Position numbers and translations under genes: made by a program. Below, in pieces: positions 6,384-15,644 of a DNA stretch of 64,000 bases. Location: contig JBLXDJ010000006.1 in assembly GCA_048264105.1 (NCBI GenBank), forward strand, positions 98,401 to 162,400, given 5' to 3'. The number at the start of each line of letters is the position of its first letter. Within the stretch, counting starts at the first letter, position 1. The notes under the pieces are model-generated. The model did no database searches. It saw only the letters and a program-made list of their open reading frames with translations, and was not told the DNA's origin. The stretch comes from Oceanospirillum sp048264105 (GTDB lineage Bacteria > Pseudomonadota > Gammaproteobacteria > Pseudomonadales > Halomonadaceae).

Positions 6384-9350
6384 ATGCGCACCAGCCCGAT
6401 AGACAACAACCCTGCTTACCCTGCGCTGACCCGGCTGATATTCTTTATCGCCTTTCTGCTGATCAGTCTCTGCTTTTTACCCGATGCCGTTCACGCTAAT
6501 TCCGCTCCCGGCAACCTGACCTCCGGCAACAACAGCCCCTCTAAAAGCCTGACCGTAGGTCTGGTGGCAGATAACGAACCCTATTCCAGTATCGAAGGCA
6601 GGGTCGCCCGGGGCTTTTCTGTCGACCTGCTCAACAAACTCAGCAAAACCCTGGACGTACGGTTTGATTATCGCGTTGGCAGCTGGCCCGATATTTACGC
6701 CGCGTTTCTTCGGGGAGAGCTGGATATTATCGACGGCATCTCATGGCGGGAAGACCGGGCAAAAAAGATCCTCTTTACCAGCCCTTACCACCTGCGAAAG
6801 GCGGTGGTGATGCAAAACAGCGCTCAGCCGCTGCCTCCGGTCAAAACCCTCAACGACCTTAAGCCTTATCGGGTCGGTATCCTGCGGGATGTCTATTACA
6901 GCGATTATCTGGTGGCGCAGGGCATAGAGGTGATCGAGTATGACCTGCTACCCAATCTGGTACAGGCGCTGGCCTTTGGCTGGGTCGATACCATTATCGG
7001 CCCGGAGATCACCCTGAATTACATGGCCCGTCGGGATGGCTTTTTCCAGCTGGAAACCCATGGCCTTGCGCCACTGAATGGCCTTGAGATTGAAGATTTC
7101 CGGCTGGGCACGCTCAAAGACCGGCCGGAACTGTTCCAAAAACTGCAGGCCGGACTGCAGTCTCTGCCCGGTGAATGGTTGCAGGAACTGAATGATCGCT
7201 GGATGCAGAATGAAGGACAGTTCCCGCTGCGACAGGAAAAGCTGAAACTGAGCAGCCAGCAGCGTGATTACCTGAATCGTCTGCCCCCTCTCAGGGTCGG
7301 TCTGATGAGAGACTATGCCCCGTTCAGTTTTTCGGAGAACGGCAAGGTTCAGGGCTTAAGTGTTGATATTCTCTACCGCCTGCATGACCTGACCGGTATC
7401 GAGTTTGTCCCTGTGGTGGATCAGTGGAGCAACCTGTTCCAGCTGTTCAGACAGGGTGATCTGGATATTATCGCCAACATCTCCGATCTGCCGGAACGGC
7501 GCAAATTCACCCGCTTTACCCAGCCCTATCACCGCATCCCCAATGTTGCCTTCACCCGGGATGCTAACTTTCGCCTGAATAAAGCCTCGGATCTTTCCGG
7601 CCTTAGGATCGCAGTCGGTAAGGGTGTCTTCTATGAAGATGCGGTACGCAATCTCTTCCCCAACAGCGTACTGAGCTATACCGAGCAATCGTCCATGTTT
7701 AAGGCTTTGGCAGAAAATCAGGTCGATGTTGTTCTGACCGCACTGCCCAACGGCAACCACTGGGTTCGGGAGCTGGGTATGACCGATACCTGGATCGCCG
7801 GTGAACTCCGGCTGCCCGGTCTTGCGGGAGAGGATCTTCGCCTTGGCATGCAGCCGGAGCTGGAACCCCTGAGAGCGATTCTGGATCAGGCTCTGATCAG
7901 CCTGTCGCACACAGAAAAACGGGCGATCGAAAATCGCTGGCTGGGCGCAAAAGCCACCGCAAGCGGCGAGAGCCGCATCAATCTGAACCAGAAAGAACAG
8001 GAGCTATTAAGCAACTGGGATTACACCCTCACCTACTGCGTACATCCTGATCGCTATCCACTGGAGCAACTCGACTGGGAAAATAACCACGAAGGTATGT
8101 CCGCCAGCCTGCTCACGGTACTGCAGCAAAAACTGGATAATCTTCGCTTTGATCTTTATGCCACCAACAGCTGGCAGGAAACCCTCACTGCACTGGAACA
8201 GGGGCAATGCGATCTGATCCCGATGATCGTTCCCAGCACCCGACTTCAGCAGAATCTGCTGTTCTCCGACAGCTGGTACAACGCATCTAATGTCATTCTC
8301 GGTAATCTGGACAGCCCCTTTATTAACGGTATCAACGAGCTGACAGATAAACCGATTGGCATCAGCCGGGATAACAACCTGAGAGATATCCTGCAGCAGC
8401 GCTATCCGCAGCTGAAGCTCAGACTGGTTGATGACACGCTGGGAGGCATCCAACTGGTCAGACAGAAAAAACTCTACGGTTTTATCGGCGGTCTGGCAGA
8501 GACCAGCCATCTGTTACAACAGGAAAGTCTGGGGGATATACGGGTGTTAGGCCGCCTGCCGGTGGATAGCAACTTTGCCGTGGCGGTTAACCGCCAACTC
8601 CCGCAACTACAGAGCCTGATCAACAAGCTGCTGACCAGTCTGACGCCAAAAGAGCTGGATCAGATTGAGAATGACTGGCTTGCTATTAAGCTGGAACAGA
8701 AAACCGACTACACAACACTCTGGCAACTTGTGGGCGGCTTCAGTTTGCTACTGCTGGCTCTGTTTTTCTGGAACCGCAAGCTGGGTAATCTGAACCATCA
8801 GCTGACACAAGCCAATGAGCAGCTCGCGTACCTGAGTGTCACCGACCAGCTGACCGAGCTGGGTAACCGAAGCTATCTGAACCAGACTTTTAACACCTTC
8901 ATCAGACAGTGCCACAAAGAGGGATTGATCCCGGCCTGCGCCATGATCGATGCCGACCACTTTAAGCGTATAAACGACAATCACGGCCATGATGTCGGAG
9001 ACACCTGCCTGAAGGAGCTGGCCAGCCAGATGCGCCACCACTTCTCAGAACCTCAGGATCATCTGATTCGGTTTGGCGGTGAAGAGTTTATTGTGCTCAC
9101 GTCTGCCCGCACAGCTGAGCATATTGAAGCGCGTCTGGAACAGCTCAGGCAGGGAATAGAAAAACATCCGATTCATAAAGAAGGTCTGTCTCTCAGTTTC
9201 ACCATCAGCATTGGCGCGCTGATTCGCCCGGCGGGAGAGCATGAATCACTGGATCTGTGGCTGAAAGCGGCCGATCACGCACTCTACAAAGCCAAAAACG
9301 GTGGCAGAAACCGTCTGGTTTCTCTGACCGACACCGGCGACCTGCCATGA
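6384..9350 (+). CDS. Membrane diguanylate cyclase with three periplasmic solute-binding domains
   Basis: The protein probably makes c-di-GMP in response to small periplasmic ligands. It begins with a signal/anchor segment (about residues 17-36). Three consecutive SBP_bac_3-type domains follow (about 53-270, 300-520 and 545-765); the first two show PYSSIEGRVARGFSVDLLNKL and YAPFSFSENGKVQGLSVDIL. One transmembrane helix lies near 780-798, and a GGDEF domain follows to the end. The active-site motif is GGEEF at 898-902. The product-inhibition I-site position reads EPQD rather than RxxD, so feedback inhibition may be lost. Amino-acid-like ligands are typical of this binding fold, but the actual ligands are unknown. 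The gene sits between hemA and the TPR-lolB operon, where Pseudomonas has no such gene. Confidence 0.88.
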   Translation: MRTSPIDNNPAYPALTRLIFFIAFLLISLCFLPDAVHANSAPGNLTSGNNSPSKSLTVGLVADNEPYSSIEGRVARGFSVDLLNKLSKTLDVRFDYRVGSWPDIYAAFLRGELDIIDGISWREDRAKKILFTSPYHLRKAVVMQNSAQPLPPVKTLNDLKPYRVGILRDVYYSDYLVAQGIEVIEYDLLPNLVQALAFGWVDTIIGPEITLNYMARRDGFFQLETHGLAPLNGLEIEDFRLGTLKDRPELFQKLQAGLQSLPGEWLQELNDRWMQNEGQFPLRQEKLKLSSQQRDYLNRLPPLRVGLMRDYAPFSFSENGKVQGLSVDILYRLHDLTGIEFVPVVDQWSNLFQLFRQGDLDIIANISDLPERRKFTRFTQPYHRIPNVAFTRDANFRLNKASDLSGLRIAVGKGVFYEDAVRNLFPNSVLSYTEQSSMFKALAENQVDVVLTALPNGNHWVRELGMTDTWIAGELRLPGLAGEDLRLGMQPELEPLRAILDQALISLSHTEKRAIENRWLGAKATASGESRINLNQKEQELLSNWDYTLTYCVHPDRYPLEQLDWENNHEGMSASLLTVLQQKLDNLRFDLYATNSWQETLTALEQGQCDLIPMIVPSTRLQQNLLFSDSWYNASNVILGNLDSPFINGINELTDKPIGISRDNNLRDILQQRYPQLKLRLVDDTLGGIQLVRQKKLYGFIGGLAETSHLLQQESLGDIRVLGRLPVDSNFAVAVNRQLPQLQSLINKLLTSLTPKELDQIENDWLAIKLEQKTDYTTLWQLVGGFSLLLLALFFWNRKLGNLNHQLTQANEQLAYLSVTDQLTELGNRSYLNQTFNTFIRQCHKEGLIPACAMIDADHFKRINDNHGHDVGDTCLKELASQMRHHFSEPQDHLIRFGGEEFIVLTSARTAEHIEARLEQLRQGIEKHPIHKEGLSLSFTISIGALIRPAGEHESLDLWLKAADHALYKAKNGGRNRLVSLTDTGDLP

Positions 9351-9502
9351 TGCTATTGAGTGCCGTGACACCGTGATTTGAAACACCACCGGTCAGCCTG
9401 TTGCGGCAACAGATAAAAACAAACTGATTAAAAAAGAGAGTTTTTTCTGTAGTAGCAACAGGTTAAGCTCTGTTGGTATCAATACAAGGTCAGGGTGACA
9501 CC

Positions 9503-11353
9503 ATGCAAGGCATGCCAGCAATCATTCGTTCTTCTCGCCTGTTCAGAGCCAGCTTACTGCTCCCTCTGTTCTGGCTATCCGGCTGCCAACAGCAGGCTAC
9601 TCAGCCCGAGGAACCCGCTTTTTCTGCTGATTATCAGCGCCCTGAAATGCAGAGCAATCTGACTCAGTACCCACAGCCGGTTAACGGTCTGGATGGCGAA
9701 GCGGTTCGCGAGCTTCTGGCGGCCGAAATTGCCGGTCAGCGTAATCAGGTCGGCTTTGCCCTGCAGCTTTATATGGATCAGGCTTCACGACTGCAAAGCC
9801 CTGAGCTGGCACGCCGGGCGACCTATATCGCTCAGTATGCCGGTGACAATCAAACCACACTGGATGCCGCCGCTATCTGGAGTGAAACCGACCCGGACAA
9901 TGTTGAATCCCGCCGAATCAGCAGCACCTTGCTGATTCAGCAGGGCAGTTATCTTGAGGCGTTCGATTTTCAGAGTGACCTGCTGGCCATGGGCGAAGAA
10001 ACCCATTTCAGCTACCTTGCTGCGCAAAGCGCCGAGGCCGACAACTACACCCGAAACGAACTCCTGATCGCGCTGAACAGTCTGCGCAGCAGTCACCCCA
10101 ACAATCCCGACCTGTTAACAGCCACGGCTCAGCTTCTGTATTTCAGTGGTCTGCATCAGGAAGCCAGCGAAGCGATTGAGGCTTCGCTAAGTATCGCCCC
10201 CCTTAATGTGCGCAGCATTCTGTTAAAGACCGACCTGGCCATTACTCAGGATGGTCCTCAGCAGGGCATCGTTATTCTGAAAAAAGCGATTCGCAAGCAA
10301 CCCGACAACCTTCGTCTTCAACTGGCGCTGGCCCGCACACTGGTGAAAGATGGCGATATCGATCAGGCGCAGAAAGTATTCGCTCAGATGGCGGACAACC
10401 ACCCTGAGAACAGTCAGCTGACCCTCTCTCTTGCTCTGATTCTGATGGAGAATGGTTTGCCGGAACAGGCACGTCAGGAGCTGAACAAGCTGCTGGAACA
10501 GGGCTTTGAGCTGGATTCGGCACATTATTATCTGGGTCGACTGGAAGAACAGGAAGGCAATATCGAACCGGCCATCGACCACTATCGCATGGTAAAAGGC
10601 GGCAAGGATTTTCTGCAGGCTCAGGCCCGAGCCGCCCGTCTGCTGATCGCCAATGGCGATATCGAAGAAGCCCGCGCTCATCTGGCAACCCTGCGCCTGA
10701 CCCTGCCAGAGCATCGTGTCCGCCTTTATCTGCTGGAAAGCGAACTGCTGCAGTCGCTGAATAAAACCGAAACAGCACACCAACTTCTGACCGAAGCGAT
10801 CAACGCTGAAGGCGCTGATTATGAGCTGCTGTACAGTCGCGCCATGCTGTCACTGCAGCTGCGTGATATTGACGCAATGGAGCAGGATCTGAGGGATATT
10901 CTGGACAACGAACCCAACAACGCCATGGTGCTTAATACGCTGGGTTACACCCTGACGGAATACACCGAGCGTTACTCAGAAGCCCTGTTACTGATCAGAA
11001 AAGCCGCCGCCCTGAAACCCGGTGATCCGGCCATTACCGACAGTCTTGGCTGGGTATATTACAAACTGGGTCAGGTGAATGAGTCCATTCTGTTTCTGCA
11101 GCAAGCCTATGACAAACTGCAGGACCCTGAGGTGGCAACCCACCTGATCGAAGTTTACTGGATCTCTAAGCACCCTGAAGAGGCGATAGCGCTGCTGCTT
11201 GAAGCCCGCCAGCTCTTTCAGGACAACGCCTTGGTAGACACGTTGGAAGAACGCTTCCCGGAACTTAGCCGTCAGGCTGACCTCCAAGGTCAGCAGGAGC
11301 TCCGGGAACAGGATCACTCAGAGACCACCGAAAGCGAAAGGGTTTCAGAATAA
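9503..11353 (+). CDS. Tetratricopeptide-repeat outer-membrane lipoprotein (lolB-linked)
   Basis: The ATG at 9503 is preferred over an upstream TTG (9473) because it places a lipoprotein signal directly at the N-terminus: a basic n-region, a hydrophobic stretch and the lipobox LSGC. The rest of the roughly 616-residue protein is mostly TPR helices, for example ALARTLVKDGDIDQAQKVFA and LGWVYYKLGQVNESILFLQQ, followed by an acidic tail. A TPR protein of this kind stands directly upstream of lolB in Pseudomonas-like genomes. Its biochemical role is not established as far as I know; protein-protein interaction at the envelope is the safe inference. A gap of about 70 bp separates it from lolB. Confidence 0.85.
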   Translation: MQGMPAIIRSSRLFRASLLLPLFWLSGCQQQATQPEEPAFSADYQRPEMQSNLTQYPQPVNGLDGEAVRELLAAEIAGQRNQVGFALQLYMDQASRLQSPELARRATYIAQYAGDNQTTLDAAAIWSETDPDNVESRRISSTLLIQQGSYLEAFDFQSDLLAMGEETHFSYLAAQSAEADNYTRNELLIALNSLRSSHPNNPDLLTATAQLLYFSGLHQEASEAIEASLSIAPLNVRSILLKTDLAITQDGPQQGIVILKKAIRKQPDNLRLQLALARTLVKDGDIDQAQKVFAQMADNHPENSQLTLSLALILMENGLPEQARQELNKLLEQGFELDSAHYYLGRLEEQEGNIEPAIDHYRMVKGGKDFLQAQARAARLLIANGDIEEARAHLATLRLTLPEHRVRLYLLESELLQSLNKTETAHQLLTEAINAEGADYELLYSRAMLSLQLRDIDAMEQDLRDILDNEPNNAMVLNTLGYTLTEYTERYSEALLLIRKAAALKPGDPAITDSLGWVYYKLGQVNESILFLQQAYDKLQDPEVATHLIEVYWISKHPEEAIALLLEARQLFQDNALVDTLEERFPELSRQADLQGQQELREQDHSETTESERVSE

Positions 11354-11421
11354 CGTCGGCCACCGGTCAAACCGGGATTAAGCTATCGGCCCTTCCACTG
11401 ATCAGGATTGAAAAAGCTACT

Positions 11422-12126
11422 ATGTTTCGTTTATTTAAAAGCTTCACTTTAAGCGGTCACCCGGCAGGGACTGCTCACCGCAAGAACCGTCGCTTTAACC
11501 TTCCGGCCGTTACCGCTCTTATTCTGGCTCTGGTCATCAGTGGCTGTACCACCACGGAATCCCTTCAGCAGGCTTCATCACCCTACATGGATAAGCACAA
11601 ACGCAGCCTGTCGCAACTGACCCACTGGCAGATCGCCGGAAAAATTCGCCTTAAAACGGCAGACAGCTCTGACAGCGCTAATATTCAATGGCTTCAGTCC
11701 GGCGACAGCTACAGCCTGACGTTGAGCGGCCCTTTTGGCCAGACCGGCGCTTTGCTGGAAGGCACGCCATACGAGGTCGTTTTGACCATCCCGGATGAAG
11801 GGCGCTTTGCTGACCGAACCCCCGAAAGTCTGCTGTACAATCATTTTGGCTGGGATCTGCCTCTGAGCAGCCTTTTCTATTGGGTGCGCACACTACCGGC
11901 TCCCGGCTCAGACTATCTTTCTGAGCTGAACACCGCCCAACAGGTCGCCCGCCTGCAACAGGATGGCTGGGATATCCGTTATGATCGCTACCAGGCGGTC
12001 GTATCAGGTGCAGATCATCAAACCGAGCTACCCGGCCGCATGAAAATCGCCAAAGGGAAACTCGAACTGACCTTTATTATCAATCAATGGCAACTGCCAC
12101 CTCATCAGCTGTCACTTTTAAAGTAG
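11422..12126 (+). CDS. lolB: Outer-membrane lipoprotein receptor LolB
   Basis: LolB accepts lipoproteins from the periplasmic carrier LolA and inserts them into the inner leaflet of the outer membrane. The 234-residue precursor has a long basic n-region and a hydrophobic core ending in the lipobox ISGC. A LolB-fold domain follows, with WQIAGKIRLKT, NIQWLQSGDSYSLTLSGPFG and the C-terminal KGKLELTFIINQW. The neighbours (TPR lipoprotein upstream, ispE downstream) match the conserved lolB-ispE-prs order. Confidence 0.93.
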   Translation: MFRLFKSFTLSGHPAGTAHRKNRRFNLPAVTALILALVISGCTTTESLQQASSPYMDKHKRSLSQLTHWQIAGKIRLKTADSSDSANIQWLQSGDSYSLTLSGPFGQTGALLEGTPYEVVLTIPDEGRFADRTPESLLYNHFGWDLPLSSLFYWVRTLPAPGSDYLSELNTAQQVARLQQDGWDIRYDRYQAVVSGADHQTELPGRMKIAKGKLELTFIINQWQLPPHQLSLLK

Positions 12127-12171
12127 CCATTGCCCGGCAGGCCTTATCGGCCAAAAGCCACCCTGCTTTCC

Positions 12172-12197
12172 GGCGGATTATTCCGATATAATCCGCC
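12172..12197 (+). promoter_or_regulatory. 10-bp inverted repeat with embedded TATAAT upstream of ispE
   Basis: GGCGGATTAT (12172-12181) and ATAATCCGCC (12188-12197) form a perfect hairpin in the lolB-ispE gap, and TATAAT (12187-12192) overlaps the second arm. It may end lolB transcripts partially or carry an ispE promoter. No clear -35 box or T-tract is visible, so the role is undecided. Confidence 0.4.
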
Positions 12198-12231
12198 TCC
12201 CTATTTATTCAAGTTCCCGGTTATCCCGACA

Positions 12232-13095
12232 ATGCTGACACTACCTGCTCCCGCCAAACTTAATTTAATGCTGCATATTGTGGGTCGACGCGAAGATGGC
12301 TATCACCTGCTGCAGACTCAGTTTCAGTTTCTCGACTTTTGCGATCAGCTCTCCTTTGAAGTGCAGGAGTCGTGCTCGGAACATCCCAATCTGACATTAA
12401 GCCCTCAGATTCCCGGAGTTGCGCCAGAAGACAATCTGATTATTAAAGCCGCTCGTCGCCTGATCGCCTTTTGCCGCGACAAGGGCATCAGCAACCCCCT
12501 GCCTGATGTATCAATACAGCTGGATAAAAAGATTCCCATGGGCGGTGGTCTGGGTGGCGGCAGCTCCGATGCCGCCACAGCCCTTCTGGGGCTGAATCAG
12601 CTTTGGCAGCTGGGCTGCACACTGGATGAGTTAGCGGAGATTGGCCTGACACTGGGCGCGGACGTTCCTGTCTTTGTCCGTGGTTTTGCCGCATGGGCCG
12701 AGGGTGTCGGTGAAAAGCTGACCCCGATCCAGCCTAAAGAGCAGTGTTTTGTCGTCATTTGCCCGGATTGTCATATCTCAACTCAGGAAATTTTTTGCCA
12801 TCCTGAATTGACAAGAGATACCGAAATCATGACAATTACGCGCGCACTTGATCAGGGCGGTCATAACGACTGCGAACCGATTGCCAAAGCAGCTTATAAA
12901 GAGGTTGCAGAGGCGCTCGATTGGCTTAGTCAGCATGGCAAATCACAGATGACCGGAACCGGTGCCTGTATTTTTGCAGGTTTTGACGACCAAGAATCAG
13001 CCGAGGCTGTTTTAAAGACGTTACCGGGACACTGGCAGGGTTTTATAGCCTGGGGACGAAACCGTTCGCCATTGCATGAAATTCTGGCAATCTGA
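12232..13095 (+). CDS. ispE: 4-diphosphocytidyl-2-C-methyl-D-erythritol kinase IspE
   Basis: IspE phosphorylates CDP-methylerythritol in the non-mevalonate isoprenoid pathway. The ATG at 12232 is chosen because the conserved N-terminus LPAPAKLNLMLHIVGRREDG starts just after it. A longer open frame upstream contains no family sequence. The 287-residue protein shows the GHMP-kinase ATP-binding loop PMGGGLGGGSSDAA at about residues 102-115 and the C-terminal glycine loop GTGACIFAGF. It sits between lolB and tRNA-Gln/prs as in Pseudomonas. Confidence 0.95.
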   Translation: MLTLPAPAKLNLMLHIVGRREDGYHLLQTQFQFLDFCDQLSFEVQESCSEHPNLTLSPQIPGVAPEDNLIIKAARRLIAFCRDKGISNPLPDVSIQLDKKIPMGGGLGGGSSDAATALLGLNQLWQLGCTLDELAEIGLTLGADVPVFVRGFAAWAEGVGEKLTPIQPKEQCFVVICPDCHISTQEIFCHPELTRDTEIMTITRALDQGGHNDCEPIAKAAYKEVAEALDWLSQHGKSQMTGTGACIFAGFDDQESAEAVLKTLPGHWQGFIAWGRNRSPLHEILAI

Positions 13096-13108
13096 GCTGG
13101 TATATAGT

Positions 13109-13183
13109 TGGGGTATCGCCAAGCGGTAAGGCACTGGATTCTGATTCCAGCATCCCCAGGTTCGAATCCTGGTACCCCAGCCA
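13109..13183 (+). tRNA. tRNA-Gln (CTG)
   Basis: The 75-nt gene includes an encoded CCA end. The acceptor stem TGGGGTA pairs with TACCCCA, the anticodon stem is CTGGA/TCCAG, and the seven-base loop TTCTGAT places anticodon CTG at 13141-13143. The T arm carries TTCGAAT. It lies between ispE and prs. Confidence 0.97.
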
Positions 13184-13264
13184 CTTCTGTTTTCTGTAGA
13201 TGCAATGAACTGCACTTCAGGCCCGCACTTACTCCCGTCAGACTGAATCCAAAGGTAGTTACAC

Positions 13265-14209
13265 GTGTCAAAATTAATGGTGTTCACGGGGAATGCAAAC
13301 CCCCAGTTAGCCAGCAAAGTTGTTGATTGTTTAGACATCCGTCTGGGCGATGCCACGGTTGGTCAATTCAGTGACGGCGAAATGGCTGTTGAGATCAACG
13401 AAAACGTTCGTGGTAAAGACGTTTTTGTTATCCAGTCCACCTGCGTACCTACCAACGATAACCTGATGGAACTGATCCTGATGGTTGATGCACTGCGTCG
13501 TGCATCTGCACAGCGTATTACCGCTGTAATTCCTTACTACGGCTATGCCCGTCAGGACCGCCGCGTTCGCTCAGCTCGTGTACCTATCAGCGCTAAAGTA
13601 GTTGCTGACATGATCGTAGCTGTTGGTGTTGACCGCGTTCTGACTGTTGACCTGCACGCTGACCAGATTCAGGGCTTCTTTGATGTTCCTGTTGATAACG
13701 TGTACGGTTCCCCGATTCTGCTGGATGATATCGAGCGCCAGAACTACGAAGATCTGGTTGTGGTATCTCCTGATGTTGGTGGCGTTGTTCGTGCCCGTGC
13801 AATTGCGAAGCAACTGAACGATGCCGACCTTGCGATCATCGACAAACGTCGCCCGCAGGCTAACGAAGCTCAGGTAATGCACATCATCGGTGACGTTCAG
13901 GATCGTACCTGCGTTCTGGTTGATGACATGGTGGATACCGCAGGTACCCTGTGTAAAGCCGCTGAAGCTCTGAAGGCTCATGGCGCTAAGCGCGTTGTAG
14001 CTTATGCGACGCACCCGGTTCTGTCCGGTCCTGCGATCGACAACATTCGTAATTCTGTTCTGGATGAGCTGATCATCACAGACACCATTCCTCTGACTGA
14101 TGCAGCTAAGAAGTGTGGCAAAATCCGCCAGCTTACGCTTTCCGGTCTGTTGGCTGAAGCGGTTCGCCGTGTCAGCAACGAGGAATCCATCAGCGCGATG
14201 TTTCGCTAA
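13265..14209 (+). CDS. prs: Ribose-phosphate pyrophosphokinase
   Basis: Prs makes PRPP from ribose-5-phosphate and ATP, feeding nucleotide, histidine and tryptophan synthesis. Translation is read from a GTG, giving SKLMVFTGNANPQLAS, the standard family N-terminus. The 314-residue length is normal. The PRPP-binding loop VLVDDMVDTAGT and the conserved GYARQDRR and TVDLHADQIQGFFDVP are present. Codon use is strongly biased, consistent with high expression. It is followed by a strong hairpin and rplY. Confidence 0.97.
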   Translation: MSKLMVFTGNANPQLASKVVDCLDIRLGDATVGQFSDGEMAVEINENVRGKDVFVIQSTCVPTNDNLMELILMVDALRRASAQRITAVIPYYGYARQDRRVRSARVPISAKVVADMIVAVGVDRVLTVDLHADQIQGFFDVPVDNVYGSPILLDDIERQNYEDLVVVSPDVGGVVRARAIAKQLNDADLAIIDKRRPQANEAQVMHIIGDVQDRTCVLVDDMVDTAGTLCKAAEALKAHGAKRVVAYATHPVLSGPAIDNIRNSVLDELIITDTIPLTDAAKKCGKIRQLTLSGLLAEAVRRVSNEESISAMFR

Positions 14210-14245
14210 TTAAAGCGCCACATCTCAAAACCGATTTTTAACTGG

Positions 14246-14277
14246 GTACAGGCTTCTGGTCGCGGAAGCCTGTACTG
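14246..14277 (+). terminator. Strong hairpin between prs and rplY
   Basis: GTACAGGCTTC (14246-14256) pairs perfectly with GAAGCCTGTAC (14265-14275) around an eight-base loop. Only a short mixed T stretch follows. It ends 30 bp before the rplY start, so it may be a leaky prs terminator or an rplY leader structure. Confidence 0.5.
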
Positions 14278-14304
14278 TCTTTATGTAAACCTGAGGAAAT
14301 AATC

Positions 14305-14928
14305 ATGTCTGATTACACGCTGAACGCTGTAGTACGCAGCGACAAGGGGAAAGGTGCGAGCCGCCGCCTGCGTCGTCTGGAAAAAGGTACTCCAGGTATT
14401 GTATACGGTCTGGGCAAAGAGCCAGTATCCATCTCTATCGAGATGCGTGAGCTGTTCAAGAAACTGGAAAATGAAGGTTTCTACACTCACACTCTGACTC
14501 TGAACATTGAAGGTGCTGACAACGAGCAGGTGATCCTGAAAGATCTGCAACGTCACCCATTCAAAGAAGTGATCATGCACGCTGACTTCCAGCGCGTAAG
14601 CGATGACTGCAAAATCACCATTCTGGTTCCTATCCACTTCCTGAACGAAGACACCTGTAAAGGCGTTAAGGTTCAGGGTGGCAAGATTCAGCACCAGAAA
14701 ACTGAAGTAGAAGTTCGTGCACTGCCTAGCCAGCTGCCAACTCATATCGATGTTGATATGACTAACGTAGAGAAAGGCCAGTCAATCCACCTTTCTGACC
14801 TGGCTCTGCCAGCAGGTGCAGAAATCGTTGAACTGACTAAAGGCGCAGATCACGATTCTTCAGTAGTTTCTGTTGCAGCTCCTAAAGGCGCAGCAGCTGA
14901 CGATGAAGAGGAAGCTGGCGAGGAGTAA
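14305..14928 (+). CDS. rplY: 50S ribosomal protein L25 (Ctc/long form)
   Basis: L25 binds 5S rRNA on the large subunit. At 207 residues this is the long CTC-type form. It has an N-terminal L25 domain (about 1-95, with KGKGASRRLRRLEKGTPGIVYG) and a C-terminal beta domain (about 100-190), then an acidic tail ending DDEEEAGEE. Codon use is strongly biased. The gene lies 29 bp upstream of pth, the usual prs-rplY-pth-ychF order. Confidence 0.96.
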   Translation: MSDYTLNAVVRSDKGKGASRRLRRLEKGTPGIVYGLGKEPVSISIEMRELFKKLENEGFYTHTLTLNIEGADNEQVILKDLQRHPFKEVIMHADFQRVSDDCKITILVPIHFLNEDTCKGVKVQGGKIQHQKTEVEVRALPSQLPTHIDVDMTNVEKGQSIHLSDLALPAGAEIVELTKGADHDSSVVSVAAPKGAAADDEEEAGEE

Positions 14929-14957
14929 TCCTAGCCGGTTTTAAACGAGGTTCTGGT

Positions 14958-15548
14958 ATGAGTGAAGGTATAAAGCTGATCGTTGGCCTGGGTAACCCCG
15001 GAGCTGAGTATGAGCAAACCCGTCACAATGCCGGAGCCTGGTTTGTCGAGGCGCTGGCCAAACACTGCGGTGTTAGCCTGCGTCCCGAAAAGAAGTACCA
15101 CGGGCTCTATGCCAAGGCCCACTTTGAAGGTCAGGACCTTCATCTGTTGATTCCTACCACTTTTATGAACCGTAGCGGACAATCCACGATTGCTGTTGCC
15201 GGTTTTTTCAAGATCCCCCCTGCGTCTATTCTGGTTGCACACGATGAGCTGGACATACCTCCGGGTACAGCGCGCTTTAAACAGGGCGGAGGTCACGGCG
15301 GCCACAACGGTCTGCGGGATATCATCAGCAAACTTGGTAATGAAAAAGGTTTCAACCGTTTACGGCTTGGAATCGGCCATCCGGGCAGTAGCGATAAGGT
15401 TACCGGATATGTGCTGGGTCGGGCACCTAAGTCAGAGCAACAGGCTCTGAATGACTGTATCGATGAAGCCATAAGAGCCCTCCCCGATGCAGTTGCAGGC
15501 CAATGGCCCGCTGCTATGAACCGCCTGCACAGCTTTAAATCCGCCTGA
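14958..15548 (+). CDS. pth: Peptidyl-tRNA hydrolase
   Basis: Pth hydrolyses peptidyl-tRNAs released from stalled ribosomes, recycling tRNA. The 196-residue protein has the catalytic histidine at residue 23 in TRHNAGAW, the conserved asparagine in TFMNRSG and the aspartate in VAHDELDIPPG. The glycine-rich GGGHGGHNGLRDI segment is intact. It follows rplY closely and precedes ychF. Confidence 0.97.
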   Translation: MSEGIKLIVGLGNPGAEYEQTRHNAGAWFVEALAKHCGVSLRPEKKYHGLYAKAHFEGQDLHLLIPTTFMNRSGQSTIAVAGFFKIPPASILVAHDELDIPPGTARFKQGGGHGGHNGLRDIISKLGNEKGFNRLRLGIGHPGSSDKVTGYVLGRAPKSEQQALNDCIDEAIRALPDAVAGQWPAAMNRLHSFKSA

Positions 15549-15644
15549 TCTCTTCTCCCCCACCGGTAATATTGTCTGCCGGTATCTGCCAGCATACCTG
15601 TTGGTATATGCGCCGGTTCATCCACGCACATCAGGATCATCATC

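Noticed and set aside
12130..12231. N-terminal extension of ispE
   Set aside because: It contains the lolB-ispE hairpin and TATAAT; the conserved IspE N-terminus begins at 12232.
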